A stretch of DNA of 64,000 bases from JAVBLU01 sp031553225 (GTDB lineage Bacteria; Bacillota; Clostridia; Christensenellales; UBA1750): positions 1 to 64,000 of the forward strand of contig JAVBLU010000034.1 of assembly GCA_031553225.1 (NCBI GenBank). Reading direction: 5' to 3'. The position numbers were made by a program, and so were the translations under genes. The notes under the pieces are model-generated. The model was not told the DNA's origin. It made no database searches and worked only from the letters and a program-made list of their open reading frames with translations. Positions within the stretch are counted from its first letter, which is position 1. Every line of letters starts with the position of its first letter. This document shows, one piece after another, positions 44,618 through 53,526 of this stretch.

Positions 44618-46102
44618 ATGCAGATCCTCTATACGTCTACCCGCGGCGGAGGCCATGCCGTCTCCGCCGCTTTTGCCGTTCTGCAGGGGCTTTGCCCGGA
44701 CGGGGGGCTGTATGTGCCCTCCGCGCTGCCGGACGGCCGCGCCATGCTTTCGGGCATGAGCGCCTTGCCTTACCACGAGCGGGCGGCGCGCGTGATCGTC
44801 CCGTTCATGAGCGGCTACGACCCCGGCGACGTCGCCATGGCGTGCAAACAGGCCTACGGCGATGCGTTCGAGGGCCCGCCGGCGCCCCTGCGCGCCCTGC
44901 CCGAGGACGTGTGCGTGCTGGAGCTGTATCACGGCCCCACCCAGGCGTTTAAGGACATGGCGCTGCAGCTGCTGCCCCGGCTGATGACCGGAGCGATTGC
45001 CGCCAGCGGGCACCGGGGCGAGGTGTTCATTCTGGTGGCCACAAGCGGAGATACGGGCAAGGCCGCGCTGTGCGGCTTTGCGGACGTGCCGGGCACACGC
45101 GTTGCGGTATTCTACCCCGGGGGCGGCGTGTCGGACATGCAGCGCCGCCAGATGGTCACCCAGGAAGGCGGGAACGTGCACGTTATCGCCGTACAGGGGA
45201 ACTTCGACGACGCTCAGACGGGCGTAAAGCGCCTGTTCACCGACGCGGACTTCGCCGCGCGGATGAAGGCCATGGGCAAGTCGCTCTCCTCGGCCAACTC
45301 CATGAACTGGGGGCGGCTGGTGCCGCAGATCGCCTACTATTTTTCCGCCTATGCCGACATGGCGGCCAGCGGCGCGGTGCGGGCGGGCGCGCCCGTCAAC
45401 GTGTGCGTGCCGACGGGCAACTTTGGCAACATTCTGGCCGCGCACTACGCCCGGCGCATGGGGCTGCCCATCGCGCGACTCATCTGCGCCTCCAACCGCA
45501 ACAGGGTGCTGGCCGACTTCATGGAAACCGGCCGCTACGACAGCCGCAGGGCGTTCCACCTGACGCCCTCGCCCTCCATGGACATCCTGGTCTCCTCCAA
45601 TCTGGAGCGGCTGCTCTTTGAGCTTGCGGGCGGTAACCCGGGCCGCGTGGGCGCCTTGATGGCCGGCCTTGCCGCAGAGGGACGCTACAGCCTGCAGGAC
45701 GATGAGCTGAGCGCGCTGCAGGCGGGCTTTGCCGGCGGGTGGTGCGCGGATGAGCAGTGCCTTGCCGCCATCGCCGACACATACGCGCAGACCGGCTACG
45801 TGATGGATCCGCACACGGCCGTGGGCAGGCATGTGCTGGCGCAGTACCGCGCCAGCACGGGGGACAATACGCCCGCGCTTCTTGTGTCCACCGCATCGCC
45901 GTACAAGTTCGCGTCCGACGTGCTCAAGGCCCTTGCGCCCGGTGCGCGCCCGGCGGACGACTTTGCCGCGTGCGAGCAGCTGCAGCGGCTGACCGGCATG
46001 CCGATGCCCGGGCCGCTTCGCGCCCTGCACACGCTCCCCGTGCGCCACAGCGCTCAATGCGCGCCAGAGGACATGGCGGCCGCCCTGCTGGCCGCGCTGT
46101 AA
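44618..46102 (+). CDS. thrC: Threonine synthase
   Basis: A 494-residue PLP enzyme, the length of the longer bacterial and fungal type of threonine synthase. The N-terminal LYTSTRGGGHAVSAAFAVLQGL is typical; the PLP-binding lysine is K112 in GPTQAFKDMAL, and the phosphate loop is in VATSGDTGKAAL. It converts O-phosphohomoserine to threonine. GGCGGAGGGG precedes the ATG. It follows the small P-loop gene in the same unit. No other threonine-pathway gene is in the window. Confidence 0.95.
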   Translation: MQILYTSTRGGGHAVSAAFAVLQGLCPDGGLYVPSALPDGRAMLSGMSALPYHERAARVIVPFMSGYDPGDVAMACKQAYGDAFEGPPAPLRALPEDVCVLELYHGPTQAFKDMALQLLPRLMTGAIAASGHRGEVFILVATSGDTGKAALCGFADVPGTRVAVFYPGGGVSDMQRRQMVTQEGGNVHVIAVQGNFDDAQTGVKRLFTDADFAARMKAMGKSLSSANSMNWGRLVPQIAYYFSAYADMAASGAVRAGAPVNVCVPTGNFGNILAAHYARRMGLPIARLICASNRNRVLADFMETGRYDSRRAFHLTPSPSMDILVSSNLERLLFELAGGNPGRVGALMAGLAAEGRYSLQDDELSALQAGFAGGWCADEQCLAAIADTYAQTGYVMDPHTAVGRHVLAQYRASTGDNTPALLVSTASPYKFASDVLKALAPGARPADDFAACEQLQRLTGMPMPGPLRALHTLPVRHSAQCAPEDMAAALLAAL

Positions 46103-46241
46103 TCTGAAAACCTGCGAAACATCCGCTGAAACGCTGGTTCCACCGGACGAAACTTCGGTTTGTATTGACTCGCATAGCGAAGGGATGGATTTGCCGATGA
46201 GTGTGACAGTTACGCCTTGCCGTAAGAAGTGGGCCGGCACC

Positions 46242-47327
46242 ATGACCGACCGTGAGCGCTTCAACCGCCAGATGCACTATCAGAGCATCGACCGCTGCTT
46301 TAACATGGAGTTTGGCTACTGGCAGGAAAATTACGCGCAGTGGGACCTGTTCGTGAAGAACGGCATCAAGACCGAGGCGCAGGCGAACGAGTTCTTCGCC
46401 TTCGACCAGATCCGCGGCACGGGCGGCCACAACTGGATCTATCCGCCCTTCCCTTCCCGGGTGGTGAGCGAGACGTCCACCATGCAGGTGGTCATGAACG
46501 GCGAAGGGCTGCTCGCCGAGGTGTTCAAGGATGGGCAGTCCTCCATTCCGCACTTTACCAAGGCCTCCATCGTCACGCCCGACGACTGGAAACGCGTGAA
46601 GGAAGAGCGCTTTAACGTAAGCCACCCCGACCGCATTCTCAACGTGGAGGCCATCCGCAAAGCGCATCCGGACGATCGCGCCTATCCCCTGGGCATCGGT
46701 TGCGGCTCCATGATCGGGCGCATCCGCGACACGCTCACCTTTGAGGGCCTGTGCTACGCCGTGTACGATTACCCCGACATGGTGGAGGACATGGTGGAGA
46801 CAGCCTGCGAGCTTACGCTCCACTCCATCCGGCAGCTTCTGCCACACATTCGCTTCGACTACGCATCCGGCTGGGAGGACATCTGCTTCAAGAACGGGCC
46901 CATCGTGTCCGTGCCTTTCTTCCGCGACATCGTGATGCCGCGCTACAAGCGCATCAGCAAGGAGCTGCGCAAGCACGGCGTGGACATCTGGTACATCGAC
47001 TGCGACGGAGACGTGCGCCCTATCATGCCCTATTTTCTGGAGGGCGGAGTAAACTGCCTGTTCCCCTACGAGGTGATGGGCTGCGCTCACCCCGGCGAAC
47101 TGCTGGATCAGTACCAGGGCGAGTTGCGCATTATGGGCGGCGTGGACAAGACAAAGATGATCGCCGGCAAGGCCGAGATCAAGGCCTACCTGGAAAGCCT
47201 GGAGAAGTACGTGGCGCAGGGCGGCTACATCCCCTTCTGCGACCATCGCTGCCCGCCGGACGTGACGGTGGAGAACTATTTGTATTATTTGGACCTAAAG
47301 GAAAAAATGTTCGGTATGAAGGCGTAG
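46242..47327 (+). CDS. Uroporphyrinogen decarboxylase family protein, divergent
   Basis: A 361-residue UroD-fold protein. It begins TDRERFNRQM, the usual UroD-family opening. Where methyltransferase members have H-x-C, this one has WYIDCDGDVRP: cysteine is kept but the histidine is replaced. CDHRCPPDV near the C terminus offers further ligands. It is therefore neither a normal HemE nor a standard MtaA. The family in Clostridia includes many uncharacterised members near sugar genes. ATG at 46242 is chosen by family alignment; 46197 and 46185 are in-frame alternatives. A DUF815-like ATPase and an SDR follow closely, probably as an operon. Confidence 0.82.
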   Translation: MTDRERFNRQMHYQSIDRCFNMEFGYWQENYAQWDLFVKNGIKTEAQANEFFAFDQIRGTGGHNWIYPPFPSRVVSETSTMQVVMNGEGLLAEVFKDGQSSIPHFTKASIVTPDDWKRVKEERFNVSHPDRILNVEAIRKAHPDDRAYPLGIGCGSMIGRIRDTLTFEGLCYAVYDYPDMVEDMVETACELTLHSIRQLLPHIRFDYASGWEDICFKNGPIVSVPFFRDIVMPRYKRISKELRKHGVDIWYIDCDGDVRPIMPYFLEGGVNCLFPYEVMGCAHPGELLDQYQGELRIMGGVDKTKMIAGKAEIKAYLESLEKYVAQGGYIPFCDHRCPPDVTVENYLYYLDLKEKMFGMKA

Positions 47328-47378
47328 GGCCGCTTGTCGCGGCTCTATCGCAGGGCCGAGCGTTTAACTGGAGGCACA

Positions 47379-48437
47379 ATGAGGAATTTTGACGAACCGC
47401 GCCTGCACCCCGTGGAGGCCATGCGCAACGACATCGACCGGCTGACCGTGCTGCGCGATCTCACGTCCGAGCCGCCCCTGCAGACGCTTGTGGGCTTGAT
47501 GGACGAGCTGCTCGCCGAGGACTGGCAGCCCTACAACGTGTCCTGGGCGTACCACGAGATGGCAAGCGCCGTGCTGCACGCGGGCGCCGCCGCGGTGACG
47601 GGCGACCGCTGGCGCGACTACATTTTGTACGCTATCCTGCAGCGGGACAACCTCTTCTCCTTGTCCGCGGCCGCGGGCAAGCGCGACGAGGTGTTGCTGG
47701 CCGCCATGGCGGCCGATCTGCAGATCATGCACCAGCTGTTCCTGCTGGACGATTCCATTCTGCGCCATTGGTGCAAGGAGCTGCTGCGCGCGGGCGCTTC
47801 GGGCGAGGAGGAGGGCGCGTTTGCCAGTTGGTCGGCGTCGCTTCCCGCGGCGGACTACGGCAAGGGTCCCATCGCTCAGATGCGGGCGCACCTGAACCTG
47901 TCGGAGGACTGGGGTAAAGTCGCCCCGGTGCTGTACGACTACTTCGCCAAGCACGGCAGCGGGTCGTTCCTGGGCGGGAAACGCTTTGTGTGGGACGGCC
48001 AGGCCCTGACGGCCGACCTGTATGACGCGGCGGCGCGCCCGCCCGAGGAGGGCACGCCCGGAGGCCTGGCGCTGAAGGCCCTGCAGGGCGGCGCGCGCTG
48101 CTTTGCGTTTGTAGGGCCGGAGGGCAGCGGGAAGCTCCCCGCGCTGTGCGGCCTTGCCGAGGCAGACCCGGCGACGCGCGTGGTGTTTGCGGAAGGCGTC
48201 GCCCTCTCGCGGCTCTTTGCGCTGCTCGCGGCGCAGCCGCTCGATTTTCTCTTGTGTTTCCCCTCCGGCGCGCCCCGCCTCACCGCGCTGGAGCGGTTCC
48301 GCTTTCCGCGCAACGTGCGCATGGTTTTCATCGTTACACAGTCGGGGGATGCGCCCTTGCCCGAGGACGCGGCGCAGGCCGACTGCGTGATCCGCTTTGC
48401 GGCGCGGGGAGAGGCCGCGCTGTACACCGCCAAGTAG
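47379..48437 (+). CDS. DUF815-like AAA+ protein with degenerate P-loop
   Basis: A 352-residue cytosolic protein. The N-terminal 200 residues are helical and resemble the front part of DUF815 proteins. A P-loop-like GPEGSGKLPAL lies near 246-256; the residue after the lysine is leucine instead of Thr/Ser. A later strand LDFLLCFPSG stands where Walker B should be and has no acidic pair. ATP hydrolysis is therefore doubtful. Role unknown; homologues may be regulatory. GGAGGCACA precedes the ATG. It lies 51 bases after the UroD-like gene and 14 before the SDR. Confidence 0.6.
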   Translation: MRNFDEPRLHPVEAMRNDIDRLTVLRDLTSEPPLQTLVGLMDELLAEDWQPYNVSWAYHEMASAVLHAGAAAVTGDRWRDYILYAILQRDNLFSLSAAAGKRDEVLLAAMAADLQIMHQLFLLDDSILRHWCKELLRAGASGEEEGAFASWSASLPAADYGKGPIAQMRAHLNLSEDWGKVAPVLYDYFAKHGSGSFLGGKRFVWDGQALTADLYDAAARPPEEGTPGGLALKALQGGARCFAFVGPEGSGKLPALCGLAEADPATRVVFAEGVALSRLFALLAAQPLDFLLCFPSGAPRLTALERFRFPRNVRMVFIVTQSGDAPLPEDAAQADCVIRFAARGEAALYTAK

Positions 48438-48451
48438 AGGAGGATGCGGTT

Positions 48452-49246
48452 ATGGGCTACGAACGCAGGGCCTTCGGGCGACTTTCCGGCATGAAGGGGA
48501 TCATCACTGGCGGCGCTCAGGGCCTGGGAGAGGCACTGGCCGTGCGGCTGTGGGAGGAAGGCGCGGATGTGCTCATCGCCGATTTGAACGGCGAAGGCTC
48601 GCAAAAGCTGGCGGACCAGCTGCCCGGCTGCATCGCCGCGCAGGCCAACGTTACGGATTACCCGCGCATGGCCGAGGTGGCGGCGCAGGCGGAGGCGGCG
48701 TTCGGGCGGCTACATTTCTGCGTGGCGAATGCGGCCATCCTCGTGAGCAACTCCATCGAGGAGATGAGTGTTGAACAATTTAAGAAGGTTGTGGACGTGA
48801 ACCTGGGCGGGTACTTCGCTACCTGCAAGGCCGTCGTTCCGGCGCTTAAACGCGCGGGCGGCGGATCCATCGTGCAGATCAACTCCAAGTCCGGCAAAAA
48901 GGGCTCGGCCAAGAACTGCGCGTACGCGGCCTCCAAGTTTGCGGGCATCGGCCTTACCCAATCGCTTGCTTTGGAGCTTGCCGAGGAAGGCATCCGCGTG
49001 AACTCCATCTGCCCCGGAAACCTGCTGGATTCTCCGCTGTGGGTGAACTCGCTGTACGAGCAGTACGCGCGCAATCAGGGCATCACCAAGGAGCAGGTGC
49101 GCCAGAAGTACATCGACCAGGTGCCCATGAAGCGAGGATGCCGTTACGACGACGTGGCCAACGCCCTCGTGTTTCTCGTCAGCCCCGAGTCCTCCTACAT
49201 GACGGGGCAGGGCATCAACGTGACCGGCGGCCAGCAGCTGACCTGA
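48452..49246 (+). CDS. Short-chain dehydrogenase/reductase (third in window)
   Basis: A 264-residue classical SDR. TGGAQGLG binds the cofactor near 19-26, ANAAI replaces the common NNAG, and the catalytic YAASK follows NSKSGKKG. The ending SSYMTGQGINVTGGQQ is typical. Closest in style to sorbitol-6-phosphate or related polyol dehydrogenases. AGAGGAGG precedes the ATG. It closes the UroD-like / DUF815-like / SDR operon. Confidence 0.9.
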   Translation: MGYERRAFGRLSGMKGIITGGAQGLGEALAVRLWEEGADVLIADLNGEGSQKLADQLPGCIAAQANVTDYPRMAEVAAQAEAAFGRLHFCVANAAILVSNSIEEMSVEQFKKVVDVNLGGYFATCKAVVPALKRAGGGSIVQINSKSGKKGSAKNCAYAASKFAGIGLTQSLALELAEEGIRVNSICPGNLLDSPLWVNSLYEQYARNQGITKEQVRQKYIDQVPMKRGCRYDDVANALVFLVSPESSYMTGQGINVTGGQQLT

Positions 49247-49342
49247 TTCGACAGCCCGGCGCACAGGCGCAGGATACACTACTCCGGCGGTTGATTGCGT
49301 GAAAGCCATATGATGTGATGGGGACGATTTGCTTTGACACGA

Positions 49343-50491
49343 ATGGAACGCAGAATGCTTAAAGAAAAGGCCGAGCCGGTATCGGCCTATCAAGGCACGT
49401 CCCTGCCCCGCGAGATCGCCGCGGAGCGCCGCGCGCCGCGCATTCTGGCCGTTCTGGGCGTGACGCTGCTCATCTGTGCGGTGCTTGTGGCCGGCTATGC
49501 GCTGGGCACGCTCACCATGAGCCTGCGCACGGCCGCGGCCCAGCCGTTCTCGCCGGCAACGCCCGCCCCGGCTGAGCCGCCGCCCACGCCCGCGCCCAGC
49601 GCGCCGCCCGCGTATACGCCCGCGCCCACGCCTCCGCCTTCCCCTTCGCCGAGCCCGGAGCCCAGCCTTGCGCCCACGCCTGAGCCCACGACCGAGCCTG
49701 CGGCGGCTATGCTGCCCGATTATCTGGTTGGGGCCGGACCGCGCTACCAGGTGGTGCAGCAAAGCGACAAGGTGTGCTATCTCACCTTTGATGACGGCCC
49801 CTCCAAGCATACCGACAGCCTGCTGAAGATTCTGCAGGACAACGACGTGAAGGCGACGTTCTTCGTCATCGGCGCCAATGCCGAGGCGTACCCAAACCAG
49901 CTGCGCCACATCGACGAGCAGGGCCATACGATCGGCAACCATACGCAGACGCACAAAACGGACGTCATTTACCAGTCGGCGCAGGCGCTGCTGGAGGATG
50001 CCTATGCCTGCGACGCGACGATCGACCGCATCATCGGACGCTCGCACGGCTGGCCGATCTTTCGCTTTCCGCGCGGCTCCTCCAACAAGGACGCCAAGCC
50101 GTACCGGGAGACCATGGAGCAGATGGGCTACTGCTATTTCGACTGGAACGCCCTGAACGGCGACGCGGAGACCGGTACGGAAAACCGCGCGGACGTTTTG
50201 TACAAGCGCCTGGTACAAACGGTGGAGGACGCGCGCAGCAAGAAGGAGCTCATCGTGCTCATGCACGATACAAACTCCAAACTGCCCACCCAGGAGATGC
50301 TGCCCTCGGCTATCGCCTACATCCGCAGCCAGGGATACCGCTTCGACACGCTGGACAAGAAGCTGCGTCCCCTGCCCACGCCGTATCCGACGCCGGATCT
50401 GTCCGTCATTCCCACGCCCACTCCGCCGCCTACGCCTACCCCGGCCCCCGCACCCGCGCCGCTGCCTACGCCGCCCTTGCCCGTGCAGTAA
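49343..50491 (+). CDS. Polysaccharide deacetylase (NodB domain), membrane-anchored
   Basis: A 382-residue enzyme. A membrane helix (about 33-56) anchors it, followed by a Pro-rich stretch (65-118) of PTPAPS-like repeats. The NodB domain begins near 147 with TFDDGPSKHT, has GNHTQTH with zinc histidines at 200 and 204, RFPRGSSN and VLMHDT. Another Pro-rich tail ends the protein. It should remove N-acetyl groups from peptidoglycan or another wall glycan outside the cell. The start is uncertain: ATG at 49343, or 49355, or a TTG at 49334. None has a strong ribosome site. Confidence 0.92.
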   Translation: MERRMLKEKAEPVSAYQGTSLPREIAAERRAPRILAVLGVTLLICAVLVAGYALGTLTMSLRTAAAQPFSPATPAPAEPPPTPAPSAPPAYTPAPTPPPSPSPSPEPSLAPTPEPTTEPAAAMLPDYLVGAGPRYQVVQQSDKVCYLTFDDGPSKHTDSLLKILQDNDVKATFFVIGANAEAYPNQLRHIDEQGHTIGNHTQTHKTDVIYQSAQALLEDAYACDATIDRIIGRSHGWPIFRFPRGSSNKDAKPYRETMEQMGYCYFDWNALNGDAETGTENRADVLYKRLVQTVEDARSKKELIVLMHDTNSKLPTQEMLPSAIAYIRSQGYRFDTLDKKLRPLPTPYPTPDLSVIPTPTPPPTPTPAPAPAPLPTPPLPVQ

Positions 50492-50510
50492 CGCCGAGAG
50501 GAAGGTCGCC

Positions 50511-51059
50511 ATGGACTACGCGCTTGAGGCATTCTTGGACGGGGAGGCCGAGCGGCGCGTTGCGGCGCTGTGGGCCGAGCTTGCGGCTGCGGGTCTTGGC
50601 AGGTACCTGCTGGACGTAGGCGCCCGGCCGCACGTTACGCTGGCCATCTACCGTGATATGGACGCACCGTCCTGCACGGCGCGCCTGCAGGCCTTTGCCC
50701 GCAATGCGCCGCCCGTGTTCGCGCGCTTTTCCAGCCTGGGTGTGTTTCCCGCCCCGCGGCCTTGCGTGTTCCTTGCGCCGGTCGTCACGCGCGCGCTGCT
50801 TCAGCTGCATGAAGCAGCGCGCGCTTCTTTTAGCGACTGCGACGACACGAGCCATGCGTACTATCGCCCCGGGGCCTGGGTGCCGCACTGCGCGATGGAC
50901 ATCGGTGCGGATCTCTCGGCCGTGTGCCGCAGCGCGGACTTCTACCTGCGGCGGCTTTCGCCCTTTCCGGCGACGTTATGCTCGCTGGGGTGGGTGGCGG
51001 TCGATAAGCCCGTGCGGCAGCTGTGCGCGTTTTCACTCATGGGGGAGGTGGCGGAATGA
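50511..51059 (+). CDS. 2H phosphoesterase (2'-5' RNA ligase-like)
   Basis: A 182-residue protein. The first catalytic motif is PHVTL (H41-V-T43). The second is VPHCAM (H126-C-A128), where the usual Thr/Ser is alanine. The family opens cyclic phosphates or 2'-5' bonds in RNA or nucleotides. GAGAGGAAGG lies upstream. Its stop overlaps the Nudix start as ATGA, an interesting pairing of two nucleotide-processing enzymes. Confidence 0.82.
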   Translation: MDYALEAFLDGEAERRVAALWAELAAAGLGRYLLDVGARPHVTLAIYRDMDAPSCTARLQAFARNAPPVFARFSSLGVFPAPRPCVFLAPVVTRALLQLHEAARASFSDCDDTSHAYYRPGAWVPHCAMDIGADLSAVCRSADFYLRRLSPFPATLCSLGWVAVDKPVRQLCAFSLMGEVAE

Positions 51060-51511
51060 TCGAGCAGCACTTTACCGCCACGGGCATTGTGTTTTCGGAC
51101 GAGGGAAGCGTGCTGATGATCAAACACAGGAAGCTGGGCGTTTGGCTTCCGCCCGGCGGGCACGTTGAGCCCAACGAGCTGCCCGACGACGCCGTACTGC
51201 GCGAGATCTTTGAGGAGACGGGCGTGGTCGCACGGCTGCTGCCCGCAAGGCGCGGCCTGCGCATCGACTGCGAGCTGGTCACGCCCTTCGCCGTCGTTCT
51301 GGAGGACATTCGTGGCGACGGCACGCACAACCACATCGACCTGATCTATCTGTGCAGGGCGAGCGAGCAGCGCCTGAGGGCCTGCGACGCCGAGACGGAT
51401 GGAGCCGGGTGGTTTATGCCAGAACAGGCGGCGGGGCTGCACACCTACGAAAACGTCCGCGAGACGGTGCGGCTGGCCGCCCAGGCCGTGGCCGAGGGCC
51501 TCTTTGGCTGA
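51056..51511 (+). CDS. Nudix hydrolase
   Basis: A 151-residue Nudix enzyme. The Nudix box runs from GGHVEPNELPDD (34-45) to REIFEETGV (49-57), with all key glutamates. It hydrolyses nucleoside diphosphates linked to another group. It is translationally coupled to the 2H phosphoesterase through ATGA. Confidence 0.92.
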   Translation: MIEQHFTATGIVFSDEGSVLMIKHRKLGVWLPPGGHVEPNELPDDAVLREIFEETGVVARLLPARRGLRIDCELVTPFAVVLEDIRGDGTHNHIDLIYLCRASEQRLRACDAETDGAGWFMPEQAAGLHTYENVRETVRLAAQAVAEGLFG

Positions 51512-51608
51512 TCGTACGCCCGGCAGCCCTGTGCGATGCAGAAGACGAAAAAGCGGAGGAAGAGCCGCATCCACAAACGACGCGGCGGATTGCCGGGGAG
51601 GAAACGAC

Positions 51609-52550
51609 ATGACGTTCTCCATGATCGAACAGATGCGCAAGGCCCGCTTCCGTCCGCCGGTTTGGCTGGAGAGCCTGATCTTCCTGCTCGTCTTTTTTGC
51701 GGCGCAGTTTTGTCAGGGGCTCTTTCAAAGCGTGCCCCTTATGGCGCATATAGCGGGCACCGGGCAGCTGGCCAAGTACCTGACGGGGCAGCTGAGCGTT
51801 GCGGAGATCGGCGCGCTTGCGCACGCCCCGGTCGTGCTCATGTGGTCCTTCCTCTCCAACCTTATCCCGATTGGTTTCGTGCTTTTTTATTGCCTGGTCA
51901 TCAAGCGCGCGCCTTCCGCCGCACTGGGCCTTGCGCGCAAGGGCGCGCCGGCGGATTGGGGCCTGGGCGTGGCGGTGGCGTTGGGGACGCTGGCGGCCGT
52001 CTATGGGGCGCTGCTGCTGACGGGATATGTCACTGCCGCCACATGTAACGGGTTTTCGCCGCTGCTCATCGGGTATGTGATCGGTTTCGTCGTCCAGTCG
52101 GCCAGCGAGGAGCTGCTCGTGCGCGGCTATTACATGAACGCCGTGGCCGCGCGCAGCAGGTTGCCCGCAGCCGTTCTGCTCAACTCGCTTCTGTTTACCG
52201 CGCTGCACCTGTTCAACCCGGGGATCGGATGGCTGCCGCTGCTCAACCTGTTCCTGTTCGGCATCATCTTTTCCTTGCTTGCGCTGCTTACGGACAACCT
52301 GTGGATGGCATGCGGCATGCACTTTGCATGGAATTTCGCCCTGGGGTGCCTGCTGGGCGGGAACGTGAGCGGCATGGGCATGACATCGCTGTTTACCCTT
52401 ACGCTTAGCGGCGCGGCCGTTGCGACCGGCGGACCGTTCGGCATCGAGGGAAGCGCTTTCACAACGGCGGCGGGCGTGGCGCTCATAGCATTGCTCATTG
52501 TGCTGCTGGCGCGGCAGGAAAAACGCGGCCCGGCAGTGAACTATTCCTGA
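51609..52550 (+). CDS. CPBP family intramembrane metalloprotease
   Basis: A 313-residue membrane protein with about eight helices. The catalytic EELLVRG (E167, E168, R172) and the metal-binding H200 in LLFTALHLFNPG, then MHFAWN, mark the CPBP/CAAX-protease fold. Members cleave prenylated or other membrane proteins; in Gram-positives they are linked with bacteriocin self-immunity. GGGGAGG precedes the ATG. No bacteriocin gene is adjacent. Confidence 0.9.
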   Translation: MTFSMIEQMRKARFRPPVWLESLIFLLVFFAAQFCQGLFQSVPLMAHIAGTGQLAKYLTGQLSVAEIGALAHAPVVLMWSFLSNLIPIGFVLFYCLVIKRAPSAALGLARKGAPADWGLGVAVALGTLAAVYGALLLTGYVTAATCNGFSPLLIGYVIGFVVQSASEELLVRGYYMNAVAARSRLPAAVLLNSLLFTALHLFNPGIGWLPLLNLFLFGIIFSLLALLTDNLWMACGMHFAWNFALGCLLGGNVSGMGMTSLFTLTLSGAAVATGGPFGIEGSAFTTAAGVALIALLIVLLARQEKRGPAVNYS

Positions 52551-52587
52551 CCCGATCGCTCGCTCAGAATGTGGAAAGGGTGATTGC

Positions 52588-53514
52588 GTGGACGTGATCG
52601 TGGCGCTGGACGCCTGCGTGGACGTGGTGCTGCGCGGAAACGTCGCGCCCCGCTTCCACCAGGTGGAGCAGCTCATCGACGACTACGACGTGCTGCTGGG
52701 CGGATCTGCCGCCATCTTCGCTTGCCAGTGCGCCAAGCTTCAGCTTCATACGGCCGCCGTGGGCGTGGTGGGACAGGACGCCTTCGGTGCGCTCGTGCGC
52801 GGCGAGCTGGCCGGCGCGGGCGTGGACGTATCGCTTCTGTGCGCCGATCCGGCCGTGAAGACCGGCGTCACCTTTGCGCTGGTGCAGGAGGATGACCGGG
52901 CGATGCTCACGTATCTGGGCGGCATCGCCGCGCTTACGCCCGAGCTCTTCCCGCCCTCCGCCCTCCGGGGCGCACGGCATCTGCACATCGCCAGCTACTT
53001 TTTGATGCCGCAGATGAAGGACGCGTTTCTGCGGCTGGCGGCGCAGGCCAGGCGCCAGGGCATGAGCGTGTCGCTGGACACGAATTGGGACCCCGAGGAA
53101 CGCTGGGAAGGCGTGCGCGAGCTGCTTGGATACTGCGACGTATTTCTGCCCAACGAGGCGGAGCTGGCCGCCATTACAGGCCAGACGGATGTGGAGAGAG
53201 CGCTGCGTCGCGCGGCCGAATGGACCCCGCACGTGGCCCTGAAATGCGGTCAGAGCGGCGCGCGGTATCTGGGCGCGGCGGGGGAGGCCCGTGCGGACGC
53301 CTTCCGCGTGCCCTGCGTGGACGCCATCGGCGCGGGCGACTCCTTCGACGCGGGCTTTGTGTGGGGCTTCCTGCGTGGGCGTCCGCCTGCGGAATGCCTG
53401 GCTGCGGGGTGCGCCGCGGGCGGCTTGTCCGTACGCGGGCCGGGGGGCACCGGCGCACAGGGAACGATACTCGACATTGCCGCGCTGTGTGGCTTTCCCC
53501 CTGGCGGAAGATAG
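52588..53514 (+). CDS. PfkB family carbohydrate kinase
   Basis: A 308-residue ribokinase-type sugar kinase. LGGSAAIFACQCAKL near 37-51 is the substrate glycine motif, and DAIGAGDSFDAGF near 247-259 holds the catalytic aspartate. The start is GTG with AAAGGGTGA upstream. It is followed 12 bases later by a SIS isomerase/deglycase, a pairing seen in fructosamine (Frl) catabolism, so an amino-sugar or Amadori product is a candidate substrate. Confidence 0.9.
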   Translation: MDVIVALDACVDVVLRGNVAPRFHQVEQLIDDYDVLLGGSAAIFACQCAKLQLHTAAVGVVGQDAFGALVRGELAGAGVDVSLLCADPAVKTGVTFALVQEDDRAMLTYLGGIAALTPELFPPSALRGARHLHIASYFLMPQMKDAFLRLAAQARRQGMSVSLDTNWDPEERWEGVRELLGYCDVFLPNEAELAAITGQTDVERALRRAAEWTPHVALKCGQSGARYLGAAGEARADAFRVPCVDAIGAGDSFDAGFVWGFLRGRPPAECLAAGCAAGGLSVRGPGGTGAQGTILDIAALCGFPPGGR

Positions 53515-53526
53515 AGGAGGGCACTT

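Noticed and set aside
44093..46264. A long open frame antisense to the P-loop gene and thrC
   Set aside because: It covers two well-supported genes and their promoter and has no recognisable domain.
51609..52550. Bacteriocin immunity locus
   Set aside because: The CPBP protease alone is not enough. No precursor peptide, modification enzyme or dedicated transporter was seen beside it.
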